This document shows positions 1 through 12,390 of a stretch of DNA of 64,000 bases, one piece after another. The stretch covers positions 48,149,494-48,213,493 of the forward strand of contig OX393577.1 in assembly GCA_947652605.1 (NCBI GenBank). The letters run 5' to 3'. Every line of letters begins with the position of its first letter. Position 1 is the stretch's first letter. Origin of the DNA: Elmis aenea (Eukaryota > Arthropoda > Insecta > Coleoptera > Elmidae). Under the pieces are notes generated by a model that saw only the letters and a list, made by a program, of their open reading frames with translations, had not been told where the DNA came from and ran no database searches. The position numbers and the translations under genes were made by a program.

Positions 1-426
1 CATTTCAATTGAATGCTCACAAAATATTGTTTTTCGTCGAAAAATGATTTTTAAAAAAAGTGGACAAGTTATAAACTGTCAGTTAATACAGCGATCGTGT
101 TTTGTTTACTCAAATACAACGAATTTGTGAAAAATAATGAATAATTTTGAAACTCATTTTTCTCAAAAATTATTCTGTGTGCTTATTTTTCAATGCATAA
201 TCAATCGGATTTAGAATTAGTCTCTATCAAGATCAATAAAAAAAAGTATACTATAATTTCAAAAAAAAAGTTGAGTATCGCCAGTCTGACATATTTTATC
301 GTAAAAAACATTTTAACATCATTCGAAAGACAATTTTCTACGATTAACAAAAACATAAGGTTTATAGGGGCTTCCTCTTAAAATAATAAAGTTATAGGGG
401 TGCGACAGTCAAATTGAATCACCCGG
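1..426. mobile_element. right part of a TIR element cut by the window edge
   Basis: The stretch ends in CACCCGG followed by TA at 420-428. This matches the CACCCTG-TA right ends of the many foldback elements in this window. The left end is outside the window, so the arms cannot be compared. The 62-codon frame inside it shows no recognisable domain. Confidence 0.35.
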
Positions 427-430
427 TATA

Positions 431-1593
431 CTTATTTTATTACTATTAAAATAATTACAGAGCTGATTTGTATTTTATAGTCTTCTGTAAATCAAAATTA
501 ATAACACAAAGAAATAGGTACTTACTTACATTTAGGAATGTATTTCTCACAGAGTAGTTATTTTAGAAATTAAGCTTTGACACGTTACTTATCTATGTAA
601 TTTTAGTCAAAGTGCCTACCTAATTATGTTAATTAAACTTCGCCATCTAAGGAACGTTTTCAAAATATACTTAATAGCCTTCTCGTGTTAAAGAAGTGCT
701 TTATTACACTTCTCGGATATTTGTTAACAAACATTACCTCTGCCTGAACAGGTTTTATTCTATGATAATAACAGCACTTGGAAGTATAGGTTATGATTTT
801 ACTTGATTCACGCTTAGCCTTTTCAAACGTCTGTCAGTGACTTCTAGCAAAAGAATTTTTTGAAATTTCTATTCAAAATCGTAGATCATTATCGTATTAA
901 GAATGTAATCAAATTTTCTTGTCACAATAACGAACGAACAGAACTAAAGAATGCGAAATGTTTTTTTTTATAATTTTAATATGGATTAACGTTCAAAAAT
1001 GCGACTTCTAGTTTAATTAAAACTGAAAAAGGAAGTTACGTGAGTTTTGATTGTAAAAAAAACTGATTAATTGTGTCCTCTATGCTTCGCAATTCGACAC
1101 AATGTGAATTTTTCATCACCTGAAGCACCGAATAAGAGAATTCTTGCAAATGTGTTTTAATAATTCGACAATATTTGCCTCATTCGAAAGAGTCGATTTT
1201 CGAAATTCTAACACAATTTTGTGGCATTATTTGATGGAAGCGAGCGACTAAAAAGCAAAACAAAATCACATCTGTTTTGTATTGCGAATTACAGCTGTTT
1301 TAAGTTATTTAAAATATGTTTAGGTTTCCTAAATTTTGTTTTCATTCGTTTTTTACTGTTCTAACTATTTGTTTTTCGTAAACCATAGAGATGCAAAGTC
1401 GGTTAAATTAGACAAAATGTTCTATTTTAGTGAGCTACACCACGATGCGTTTATGTTTTAACAGAAACAAACCATGGCACCATAAATTCATACGAAAATC
1501 TAAAATTAACAATTTTTTAAACTCTTAATTATCTTTGTTGCCGTTGTTGATTAAAACAAAATTGCAAAGGAAAAATTACACATACGTTTATAC
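431..1593. other. intergenic or intronic AT-rich DNA, nothing recognised
   Basis: No open frame with a recognisable domain, no RNA gene and no terminal repeat could be seen here. Confidence 0.5.
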
Positions 1594-1838
1594 ATATTTA
1601 CACTATAAATTTTTTTTTTTTTTTTTAGTTTAAATAATGTTACGATCTAGTCTTAGACTATTAAGTAACTTAGTTCTATTCCTAATATACTATAAAAAGT
1701 TAAGCTGTAAGTCACCCATTGGCGTCTCTTATCTGTTCTAGCATTTGGAACTCTTATCTTGTGCACTAACACAAACACTGACTCTGCTTATTTTAAAACA
1801 CTTTTTAACACTTTTTTTAAAGCACTAATATTGTCACA

Positions 1839-3453
1839 TTATAACAGCTCAAAGGGTTTTTTCCTTTTGAGTCTCCTGACTATATTTGTGTTATCGAGAA
1901 GCTGGATAGCCTCGATATTCACGTGCTGCAGTAGTCTTTCTTCGTGGCTTCTCGAAAACTTCTGAATTTCACTGTCCACAAACTCTACTCCAAGGTCTCT
2001 ATGAAGATCATCGTTTCTAATGTACCAGGGTGCATCTACGATGTTCCTTAGTACTTTATTTTGAAAAGTTTGTATTACTTTAATGTTGCTTTTTTTGGTA
2101 CAACCCCAGAGCTGTATACCGTATGTCCACACTGGTTTTAGTATCTGCTTGTATAGTAGAAGCTTGTTATGTACTGACAGAGCGGAGTTTCTTCCTAAGA
2201 GCCAGTACATTTTTCGATATCTAATACCCAACTCCTCTCTTTTTTTTCTGACATGTACTTTCCACCGAAGTTTATTGTCAAGTGTTAAGCCGAGATATTT
2301 GGCTGTGTTGGCATATGGTATTATCTGACCATTTATGGTTACCGAAGCGTGTTCTATTCGTTTGTTGGTGAAATCAATATGGACTGACTTGGTTTCGTTG
2401 AGTTTTATCCTCCACCTTTTTGTCCAGCTTTGAAATTGATTGATGGCTGTTTGCAGCTTGTTTGCTGTTTCTTCGTTGCTTTTGCCGACAGCTAGGATGG
2501 CAGTATCGTCAGCAAAAGTAGCTATTGTGTTGTTTTCTGGTACTGGAACATCACAGGTAAACAGTAGGTAAAGGACTGGACCCAAGACACTACCCTGTGG
2601 CACTCCGGCTTTAATTTCTTTGAGATTAGAGTAGGCATCTTCCTGCTTGATCCTAAAATATCTCTCTGATAAATAAGACATCAGAATTTCTGTGTATTGT
2701 TTGGGAAGGATATGTTTTAATTTATAATGCAGTCTTTCATGCCAAACTTTATCAAATGCTTGCGCCACATCCAGAAATACTGCGGAACAAACATTTTTCT
2801 CTTCTAATGCTCTTTCAATAATATTAGTTATCCTATGGACTTGGTCAACTGTGGAGTGTTTATGTCTAAATCCAAATTGGTGATTTGGGATCAAACTTTT
2901 TCTTTCAATGATGGGTTGCATTCTCTTGAGAAGCAGTTTCTCGAAAAGTTTAGACATGATAGGTAACAGTGAAATAAATTGGTCTATAGGATGTGGCTTC
3001 GTGTGGGGATTTACCTGGTTTTGGTATCATGACTATCTCCGCCACTTTCCACAGCTTAGGCACGTATTTTAGTCTAAATGCAGCATTAATAAGGTTGGTA
3101 AGCTTGACTAGTGCTTTTCTTGGGAGCTGCTTTAACACTTCTCCTGTTATCAGTTCAAAGCCAGGAGCTTTTTTTGGGTTAATATTTTTGATTTCATTCA
3201 TAACCTCCTTAGGAGAGACATGTGTAATTTTTTCATTTTCTTGTATGGCGTCATCATTAAATATTTGCTCTTCTTGTACGCTATGTGGTTGAAAGATGTT
3301 TTGTAGGTGTCCGGAAAATCGTTGAGCTTTTTGTTCATTACTCCTGGCCCAGCTTCCATCCTCGTTCTTAATTGGCGGTATTTGCATGATCGGTCTTTTT
3401 ATTCTTTTAGTTGCCTTCCAGAGAGAATAATCTGTGCTGTTGTCATTAGTCAT
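1839..3453 (-). pseudogene. reverse transcriptase of the Jockey-like element, frameshifted
   Basis: This is the RNA-dependent DNA polymerase domain used for target-primed reverse transcription. Motifs in order are SYRPI, FLDVAQAFDKVWH, GVPQGSVLGPVLYLLF and the catalytic FADD box in TFADDTAIL, followed by the thumb and C-terminal region. Around 2965-2975 about four extra bases, compared with the copy at 45.5 kb, shift the frame just after SYRPI; the frame resumes at 2957. An in-frame stop at 3496-3498 separates it from the endonuclease. The neighbouring domains and the poly(A) tail confirm a retroelement origin. Confidence 0.9.
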
Positions 3454-3498
3454 TTCTCTCAGGTAGGTGCTTATCGATTCATCTTTTAGATCTTTAAT

Positions 3499-4188
3499 CT
3501 ATCTTCTCAGAAGTTGTGTGAGATTATTTAAATTGGTCTTGTCCTGTGGGGCTCTGGTTTGAAACCATTTCCTTCTCGCTTTTCGTTTTTCTGCTAATAG
3601 GTTCCTTATCTCTTTTGGATAGTTATTACCTTTTAGACGCTTTTTTATTTCTGGTGTATTCTCCCAGGCTGTTTGTTGAATATCATTGATGAATTTCTCC
3701 ACTTCTGAATCCAGTTGTGCTTCTCTTTTAAGCGGTACATTTAATTTAATTTTTCCTTCGAGAGATTGTTTGAAACTTTCCCAGTCAGTGCACCTATTTA
3801 CCAGCATTGGGTTATTTTCTTTTTGAATAATTTTCTCACTCAAAGTTAACAGTATCGCTGAGTGGTCAGAAGACAGATCTTGACATTCTTCTATATGAAG
3901 GTAGCTTACAGAGATGTTTTTGACAGCAAAGAAGTCAATCAGATCTGGTACCTTGTTAGGGTCTGTTGGCCAATATGTTGGCTTACCTGTAGATATAGCT
4001 TCGCAACCATGTTCGTTTATTGCACTGAGAAGTTCCCTACCTTTTGTTGTGGTTAGTCGAGATCCCCAGTGGGTGTTCTTTGCGTTAAAATCGCCTCCTA
4101 ATATGAATCTGTTATCTAGATGTTTAAACAAATCCAAGTATTTATCTTTTTTTATCGAGTGTCTGGGTGGACAGTATATTCCGGACAC
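3499..4188 (-). pseudogene. AP-type endonuclease, N-terminally truncated
   Basis: This is the C-terminal two thirds of an exonuclease-endonuclease-phosphatase domain, which nicks target DNA for non-LTR elements. The visible motifs are GGDFNAKNTHWGS, the DLIDFF segment and the catalytic SSDHSAIL near the end of the fold. The N-terminal part with the metal-binding glutamate was lost with the element's 5' truncation at 4213. The frame ends at a premature stop just before the reverse transcriptase; the second copy reads through the same place. Confidence 0.88.
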
Positions 4189-4237
4189 AATTAAGGAATT
4201 TCTTTTCGTTTTTATATTTACACTATAAAATGACGAT

Positions 4238-4722
4238 CAGGGATGTAATAACGTTTTAAATCGTTACGTTATTGTATAACGTTATTTATTATTTGTTTTC
4301 GTTACATAACGTTATAAATAACATTAAAAAAATGAATTGTTATGTTATATAACGTTATATAACGTTACATAAATTATAATATATAACGTTATAAAAATAA
4401 TTTTTATTTGTAACTCTGAAATTATTTTTGGGATCTGTAAATGTAAATATAAAAAATAGTACAAAATTACGTTGAGATATTTTATTTTAATTTTTATTTC
4501 TAAAATACCAACAAAATATATCTTCTAAAAATAAAAATATCGCCATATAAAAATTTAATTTATAGAGAATAACGAAACAAAATAACTTTTAATGAAACGT
4601 TATTGGTTATTATAACGTTATATAACGTTATTAAAATACCGTTACGTTATTGTATAAAAAATTATAGTTGAATCGTTATTATAACGTTATCGGGTATCGT
4701 TACGTTACGTTTTCCATCCCTG
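4238..4722. mobile_element. hAT-type MITE built of AACGTT palindromes
   Basis: The ends CAGGGATG and CATCCCTG are inverted. The 8-bp duplication ATGACGAT flanks them exactly (4230-4237 and 4723-4730) and fits the hAT target pattern nTnnnnAn. The 485-bp body has no coding capacity and is dominated by repeated TATAACGTTA blocks on both sides of an AT-rich centre. It lies 8 bp outside the target duplication of the neighbouring retroelement. Confidence 0.9.
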
Positions 4723-4730
4723 ATGACGAT

Positions 4731-5550
4731 ACTATTTTTTTTTAGATATTCAATTATTAAAATAATCGACAAAGTTGTATTTTTTAAATAGAGACCATAA
4801 CTGGCTTTGACATAATTAAAAAGCTAGTTTTTTCCTCTCTTCAAAAATAGGTATATGAGTTTGCATCTTTATTTTGCTATTCTGTCTCCAAATGAATGTA
4901 AATACTTTTAAGAAGTACCTACTGTATTAAAATAAATGATAATTTTGCATCATAATTTCAACTTTTTCATAGTTTACGTAGAAATAACTTTTTGTAGAAA
5001 TAACAACAATTGCTTTATTGTCATTTCACCAAATCATATTAATCCTATTCTAATACACTTTAATTATCTGTGCAATACGTTGATCTCAAAATAATAATAA
5101 TAAAAATAGTTTTTACTTAAGAAATTAAACGAATTTTTGCAAAACGACGAAGATCACGTTAAAAATATGTATCTAGTGATTTAGTAAATAATTATTTTAT
5201 ATTTTACAAATTTTGTAACTACTTGGCCTTTAAAGTCTTTGAATGATTCGTTTATTAATATAAACAAGTTTAACTAAAAATCGATTTTTTTCGAAGGATA
5301 TTTTGCTGAAATGCAATATTAGTTTTAAGACTCTTCATCAGATGCAATTTTTCAATAAACTAAAGTATAATACAAATTTTTATGTAGGCAGCTATTGTTA
5401 TTTGTTAAATTGGTCGAATTTCTAATACTTTTAAAAATAGGAAAAAATAAAATCTTTAATTACGCCAAAGATAACAATGGTTTTCATTTAAAAAAAAAAC
5501 AACGTTGTCATTTATCTCAGAATTAAATAAAGATGAATGTCGCTATTATA
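4731..5550. other. AT-rich DNA, nothing recognised
   Basis: Very AT-rich sequence with short homopolymer runs. I see no gene, RNA gene or terminal repeat. Confidence 0.5.
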
Positions 5551-6359
5551 CAGGGCGACAATGATCTACATGTGTTGTATGGGTAACTTTGTTATTATAA
5601 GAGTTAGATAGTCGGTTAAATTAGCAAAGTTGGGCAGAATTTCAAGACTAATTTAATGCCATTTTGACATTTGGCCTACACCTTAAACTTTTTTAAATCT
5701 TTTGAAAAACGAAATACAGACGATTTTTTAAATTCGCCATTGCCCGTATTTAAAAAATATAGATATAATTATATGGATAATAATAATAACGATAGCTTCC
5801 GAAAAACGGCGAGCGGCGTTCGGTAGGTACACGATATCTATTCGAGATTCTAGGAGACTAGCACTTAGCCCGTCCTAGGACGGGGATATTGTATATCTTA
5901 AATTTAAACTATTACTTTTTATAATACCGTGAGCTGCAAGTTAGACACTGTTATGTTACCCGTGAGTAAAAATTTACTGTTCATTAGACACAACTCAGTC
6001 GGTCAAATGAACCCGTAGTAGTTTACTGCGTTACTATATTCATGCGTTATAGAGTCATAGACAGAGTCAGGCTGGACTTTTATATATATTTATGAATGTT
6101 CTGGGCGCGCCAGGGACGGAGCAGGAGGGGGTAATGTGACAAAGTTTGCAGACGTCCTATACCTAGATCTCGCCAACCAGCGACATCTTAAAAAAACGGA
6201 CCGTGGCACGTGACAGTTTAGCCGACTGCGACAAAAAAGTTCCATTGAGCCACCCGTCCAAAACGTACAGGGCCGGATTCAGAGGTGGGTCCCAAAACCA
6301 CATTTTACGACGGCGGCCTGGTTTCGGCCAAATGTCGACAACGATTCGGCTTTACCGTA

Positions 6360-6650
6360 ATTCGAAAACGGTTCTAGCTACAGACATGCGGTTTTGACTA
6401 CCATGTAGGTGTCGTCGAGAGGAATACTACAATACGACGTTTCCAACTTTTTTGACCATTTTCAGGTTAAAAAATAACTTAAATTATAACTGGAAAACGG
6501 TTGCAGATAGGAATATGCGGTTTTCACCATTGGGATGCTACTTTTAAGCGAAGTTACATTTACAACGTTTCGGATTAGGTTTACTCATCTTCAGGGCTAC
6601 AAATTCGTATATCGAGAACGGGTAGAGATAGAAACGTGCGGTTTTCGTAG
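6360..6650. repeat. three diverged ~125-bp repeats with an ATGCGGTTTT core
   Basis: Three segments starting near 6364, 6494 and 6612 share the pattern GAAAACGGT, then ~12 bases, then A-ATGCGGTTTT. They are spaced about 120-130 bp apart. They lie in the more GC-rich insert of the surrounding foldback element. Confidence 0.5.
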
Positions 6651-6725
6651 TTTATTAACTGTTATCGAGTAGACGAATAAGATTTGGAGTTTCCAATGTT
6701 TCGTCACTTTTAAGACCATCATCAA

Positions 6726-6795
6726 TTTCTACGCGCCGCGTTCTTTCTACGCGCAGGGTTCTTTCTATGCTCAGCGTTCTTTCTACGTTTATTCA
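6726..6795. repeat. short tandem repeat, period about 18 bp
   Basis: The unit GTTCTTTCTACGCGCAGG recurs with small changes about three to four times, and a diverged TTTCTACG follows at about 6812. It is a local minisatellite with no coding sense. Confidence 0.65.
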
Positions 6796-7607
6796 AGTAA
6801 TTCTTTGAGCGTTATTTCTACGCACACAATAATTTTCAAACAATCCTATATCCTATACAACTTGTTTTAATGGTAAATAATTAAATTAAAACCAAAATGT
6901 GAATAGATATTTTTACGTAGAATTACAAAAAAAATACCCAAAAAGTCACAGTACACTCGGTTTTTGAGATGTAAGCCAAACTTGCTGTTTTTAAAATAGC
7001 AACCATAGTTGGCTATGGGTTCATTAAAGACATCAAATAAAAAAAAAATGCTTTAGAAAACATTTTTATCTACCAAAAGCAGATCTCAAATTTGTATTGC
7101 CCATGGAGAGAGGGCTACACTTTGAACACATGTCATAGTTTAGATTTAGTAGTAATAGTTAGTGAAAGATCATAAATTATTATAAAATGTAAACAAATAT
7201 CTTAAATTATACAAGTTTTAATTTTTTGTGGTTAATTAAATAGGTACAGCTAGTTAATTTAATGTTTTTATTTTTTATGGCCACTTTGATTAAACTTAAC
7301 AAAAATAGTAATATTGTAATAACTTACTTATTTTTAAAGATAAGCCTTACAACTCATACATCAATGAAACGTGAAAAATAAGTCTTTTTAATGAACCTAT
7401 AGCTAACTATGGGTGCCATATCAAAAAGGCAAGTTTGGCTTATATCTCTAAAACCGAGTGTGCTGTCTTTTTGTTATTTTTTCTAATTTTGCGTAAAAAT
7501 ATCTACTGGAATCTCTTCACATTTTGGTTTTAACATAGGTGGCTCTGGAATACTATGTAACTCTTATAATAACAAAGTTACTACGCATGTAGATTATTGT
7601 CACCCTA

Positions 7608-10600
7608 TATGCTTTGTAAAAACATCTAAAAATTCTTCTTTTGCACGTTTTTTGCGATTACCAACGGAAAAAAAATATTTTTTTTAGGTTTTTGGCATTA
7701 TCTGGCGTGCCATGGATTGTTTCCATACAATGAATTCATTGCTGAGTAGATGTCTAAAATGGAAACATTTTCTGTTATTTAACCAAATATTTTACCGTTT
7801 AAGAGATTAGACCTGTAGATGCACCTTGTATAATAATTATTTACGTGGGTTAAAACTGTAAAAGATACATGTGAGAATAAAAGGTAGTTGATAAACATAA
7901 ATTAAAAACATAATTCTCATAATTATCTATAATTTGCTTTCTGGATAACTGAAAATATAATACTTTTATTTCGAAAAACGCTTCATCGCCCATTATGCTA
8001 TAATAGATAGAACTAGAATTTTGTTTAACAAATTTAAAATCAAACCATTATATAAAGTTAGATGTCTTAACAAATAAAAGTTTTAACTATAGTTGTTGTT
8101 GTTGTTATAAAATAATAATGGGAAAGTTCATTAACGTTTCATATTCCACACCTACAAAACATAACTTTTAAACATGAAACTAACACAAAAAAGCTAAATA
8201 CAGAAATAGAATTTATTATGATTAAAAGAACATGAAATATACAATTTAAAATATATTATGACTATAAGCAATTATTATTATTTGTGTACTCTTTTTAATG
8301 AACCTTAATATTAGTTCTGGCTATTGTTTCGTTGAGAAGTTTCCCTAGGAACGATGTGAAACGAATTTTGAATGATATTCACAGTCAGGTCTGAGGACGA
8401 TGTATTCCCCGCTTGGCACGGCGCGATTGTCGTCTACACCTCGTCTTGCTTGTGTTTTTTAACCCGATCCTTTCTGTCCTCTTGTAATTAATTTTTCGTT
8501 CCAAACTTCGCTGCAGCCACACCGAAAACATCTCATCTGCTTCATTCAGTGCTGATAAAATGACAATAGACATTTATAACAATAAGTGTTTTCATGTCGG
8601 ACCCTGCAAAATATAAATCTACCGTCTACTCGCCTCTTTTTTACGTACTACCTACATATTTTTTTGGAGTTAACGTGTATGGCAAAAGTGTAATCCCAAA
8701 TATAACAAGAACTCGTGTTTTATTTTCCCTGATTTGTTGCTAAAACCGGAAAGCGCGTCTTCCTGATCCGCTGTTTCCTCAGGAAATTCTGCGAGATGCT
8801 TCATTTTCACTTTCAACAGCGAAAGAGAATTTTCCGCTACCGCGTAAGTATTAAATAGGTACTGCAAAACTTATCTTTAAAAAAGAAACTTTTCAGCATT
8901 AAAAGACTTTTCGGCACTCAGTTTTTAATTAAAATTGTTTAAAAGAATACCGCACAAAAGAATGCTCGTAATTAAACACTGAACAAAATTTTGAAACAAG
9001 GTACCCACCTGGTGTATTTTACGTATTACGACCCACCCAGTAGTGTTTCATTTAAAATTCTAGTTTAATCCTATCAAACACTGTATGTTTACCATTTACC
9101 ATTACCATTAAGTCGAGAAATATAACTTTTAAACAAAGAATAATGTGGGCTTATTCATACCCTTACGGTAATAATTTCACTTTTTTTAGTGGTAAAGTCT
9201 GGCTAGAGATATAGCTATTTACTGATGCAATAAAATTTACATATAGGTACTTAATTCTGATAAATACAGGGATTTACAACTTTAAGAAACACAAAATATC
9301 TTAAAATAATTTTAATAAAGTAACACAGACTTTTTAACGTTGATGGCCAACTCGTTATTTATTTAATTCTTGCACAACAAGTGATGTATCAATGAAAAGA
9401 GAAAAACAAATGCTATCCGCTTATGTTAGTATTACGCTCATATGATGATTAAAAGCATGAAAAAAAAATGACAACAATTATCGGTAAATAAGATTATACC
9501 AAAAATGATAGTTTCATTTCAACAACAGAAAAAGTATGAATAAAATATTGCAAAATATCATTTGTTTGCAAATTTTAAACAATAACAAAGGTTATAAGTT
9601 GAATTGCCGAGCAGAAATCCACAAAAACGTTCAAAACAATATTAAAGTTCTAGGTTGAAGTTTGCAAGTGAACACTCCTTGCTAATCTAACTGAGTCGCT
9701 ATCTCTTATATTCAGCAATATCCCTTTGGTGGTTCAAATTAAGGGTTCTACCCTGTATATAACACCAAGTACCAGTACGTATCTTAAATTGGGGTATGTG
9801 GTATGTAACACGAAATATTAAATTATACCGTGCATAAATTGTATGTAATCAGAGTGTCGTAGGTTATTTCACATGAACTTGAAAAGAGGTGTCTTGATCC
9901 GCGCAGTGCCATCTTAAAATAATTGCATTAGTTGTTTTTTAGATTGTGTTGTAATTTCGCTTTTTCAAGTTTTTATTTTGAAATATCGCCACTCGAAGTT
10001 TCGAAATTCCCACGCAATTTGTCAATTTAATCTTGAAAGATACTAATTATACGGTCCAGCAAGTAATTTACAGGCGTTCTGGAGGTCTTGCTCTGTAACG
10101 GCTGGTTAAAATTCCCAAAGTTCAAACACGAGACTAGTCTAATCTTACAATTTGTTATACGTATCCCAAGTTGTGCCAAGTTAGAAACTACCTATTTCAA
10201 GGGTTGCTCTCCGGGCAGGCAGGCAATTCCTGAGATAGTAGAGAACACATATCGTGAGCGGTTGGTTCTAATGAAAACACATGATTAAACTACAACCTGA
10301 GTTGAAGCCGGGGCTTGTAACGAACATCATGCAGATGTGTTAAACGTGCGCCATGAGCATATTTGCGATTGTTTCGCCAAGAGAGATCCAGACAAAGCAT
10401 AGGCACACATTGGACCATGAGGAATATGCTTGTATTGATTATAAACGCGTGGAATGATCGCCAGTGGCGTAGCAAATCACGATATTAAAAGATTTAAAGC
10501 GGCAAATGAAGAAAGAAAGAGACAAACGTGCGGAATAATTGGTACTTATTAGTATCCAATGTAGATTCGCGGTCAAATATATTATGTTCGCTTTTATGTG

Positions 10601-11232
10601 TTCATGTGCAAAGCAAGTAAATTACTTACATTAATTTTAATTACGAAGTTCAACCGTTTTAAACCTGTAATAAAGCAAAGTAACAATATATTGTTGATAA
10701 ATTATCCATTGTTTTCTCGATTACGATAATCGATAATATATTAATTCATTAATTAATTAAAACAATCAGTGGACTGAAAATTACGACAGTATGTAACGAT
10801 TAACTATTAAAGGTACGCTGACAGCTATTAATTTAATTACCTTTACAATAACTCGTATGTTTCTTTCAATAAAATTATATTACTCTGAAATTTTTATTAT
10901 GTAGGTACTTTAATTATACAAATTATGTACATGACATCGTGCGTATTTTTTCCAATAAAAAATAGCTAATTCTTGTTCATAAAAAGTTATGGTTCCAGTC
11001 GTCTTACAAAAGAGCCAAGTGGGTATTTTCAGAATAATACAATTTGTCTCAAATATCAATTAAGTCGCAACTGGGTATTGGTGACGTAAAAGAAATTAAA
11101 GAATGTTGCTCAATTGTGAAAAGTGCTTCTTTCTATCTCCAATAGTTCTCGTTACGATTTTTTTAGAATATTTGACCTTGAAGATGGTTTAACAAATATC
11201 GATATTGGGAGTCAGCTTAGTATAGTTGATAA
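7608..11232. other. long stretch without a recognisable gene
   Basis: Only short frames without domains occur here, including ones near 8385-8573, 8670-8867 and 10088-10475 in slightly more GC-rich DNA. A (GTT)n run lies near 8094-8107. The first exon of the PTK7-like gene could lie here or outside the window, but I could not identify it. Confidence 0.45.
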
Positions 11233-11390
11233 GAGAGATGCACCGATTAATCGATAGATAATTGGTAACCGGCCGATTAATCGGTTTCTATTAAATTTAA
11301 TTATGCCAACAGATGAAGTTAAAATTATTGATGGCCTAGTTTTACATTTTCAATGTACCCTAATTCTTAGTATCTTTAACGTATACTATA

Positions 11391-11640
11391 CCGGGTGTAA
11401 TTGAGTTCTGGTACAACCCCTTTTTTCTTTAGTTTTGATTTTAGATAAATGAAATTTTGGTGATACGATATGTGTAAAAAAACTGGATTATTTGAACATG
11501 TGTACACTATTATTTCACTTCCGGTTTCACCGAAAATGACCCCAACTTTGTTATTTCAAATGAAACCCTGTATATTTTTAAATTTTTGGAAAGAGAGGGC
11601 AATTTTGAATACAATTGCACCATTTTAGTTAATTTTCATA
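11391..11640 (+). mobile_element. fragment of the CCGGGTGTAA foldback family
   Basis: It starts with TA-CCGGGTGTAATTGAGTT. It matches, over about 240 bp, the terminal arms at 38076-41040 and 41730-42003, and part of the small copy at 28052-28330. It is one arm only, with no partner nearby. Confidence 0.65.
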
Positions 11641-11689
11641 ACCTCAATGCGGTTTTCCAAAATTTTATTACAACCCAAAACGTTAAAGT

Positions 11690-11800
11690 TTTTAGACCAT
11701 GGCAACGGAGAGGTTGCCGAAACGTCGAGCACTAAACGAAACAATTATACGCGGGTAAATCCCAAAAATAATCGTACAAAATATAATAGCCGCGAAAATC
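11690..11800 (+). other. degenerate hammerhead-like motif of Penelope-type context
   Basis: GGCAAC and GTTGCC form a 6-bp stem closed by GGAGAG and followed directly by GAAACGTC. This is the layout of hammerhead stem II plus the GAAA core. The expected CUGANGA before the stem is replaced by UAGACCA, so self-cleavage is unlikely. The frame downstream (AETSS...NSRENL) resembles the GETS...NGRESLE frame at 46228-46310, suggesting two copies of one retroelement. The Penelope-like origin is inference. Confidence 0.4.
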
Positions 11801-12390
11801 TAAAAAGAAACATTCTATTATTATCCTATAATGGTGTTGATACTATTTTATACGTTTAGTAAAGATTTTGATAAACAAACAAACACATATCTATTGTTTG
11901 TACAACTACAAAGTTAAAAAAACATCTGCTATATTAAAAACGAAAGTAACTAACTAAAACGACTTTTAATGAAAGTAATCAAATTATTTTTCTCTTAAAT
12001 TATAATGTAGAAACATTAGAGTTTCTCAATTTTCAATGCATTTCTGGTTTTTCTTAAAACTGTGTTATAGATTCGATGAGGAAGAAACTTACTACGGTCA
12101 AAAGTAAGTCATAAGAAATACATTTTATGAGTGCAAAACATTAAAAATTCCAATGAAGCAAATGTTAAAATTAATAATCGGCCGATTGATCGGTAATTGA
12201 TCGATAAGCAATGGCTAATTAATCAGTAATCGGCCAATTTGCTTATCCTTGATTGATAATAGCTATCTAATAATAAACATTGAAAGTTATTGTTTCTAAG
12301 CGTTTTCTTTCGAGTTATGTTTTTTTTTCGAAAACTGCTCTCATCCAAGATGGTCCATAAAAATTAACAAAGCTAACCTAATATGTAAAG

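Larger units (their letters stand above)
1610..4213 (-). mobile_element. 5'-truncated Jockey-clade non-LTR retrotransposon
   Basis: The element reads on the minus strand: a partial AP endonuclease, a reverse transcriptase, a short 3' untranslated part and a poly(A) tail, seen as the T run at 1610-1626. It is flanked by an exact 16-bp target duplication (1594-1609 and 4214-4229, ATATTTACACTATAAA). That defines both ends and shows target-primed insertion of an incomplete 5' end. Coding parts carry one stop and one frameshift, so the copy is dead. The clade call rests on protein motifs shared with the copy at 44201-46102; the exact family is not known. Confidence 0.9.
5551..7607. mobile_element. 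foldback element with CAGGGYGACAAT ends
   Basis: The left end (CAGGGCGACAATGATCTAC, then GTAACTTTGTTATTATAAGA) is mirrored by the right end at about 7555-7607. Beyond the first ~70 bp, the left partner of the right arm resumes only near 6884, where both sides share a stretch around AAACCAAAATGTGAA and the CACTCGGTTTT segment (6954-6966 and 7455-7465). About 1.2 kb between 5640 and 6880 therefore looks inserted or unrelated. No transposase is visible, and TA flanks the ends. Confidence 0.7.
11233..12252. mobile_element. hAT-like element with CGATTAATCG motifs at both ends
   Basis: The left end (GAGAGATGCACCGATTAATC) and right end carry dense CCGATTAATCGG/CGGCCGATTA motifs in inverted array. 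TTGATAA occurs directly outside both ends (11226-11232 and 12253-12259), consistent with a worn 8-bp duplication. A fragment of another foldback family and a ribozyme-like piece lie inside. No transposase frame is left. Confidence 0.6.
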
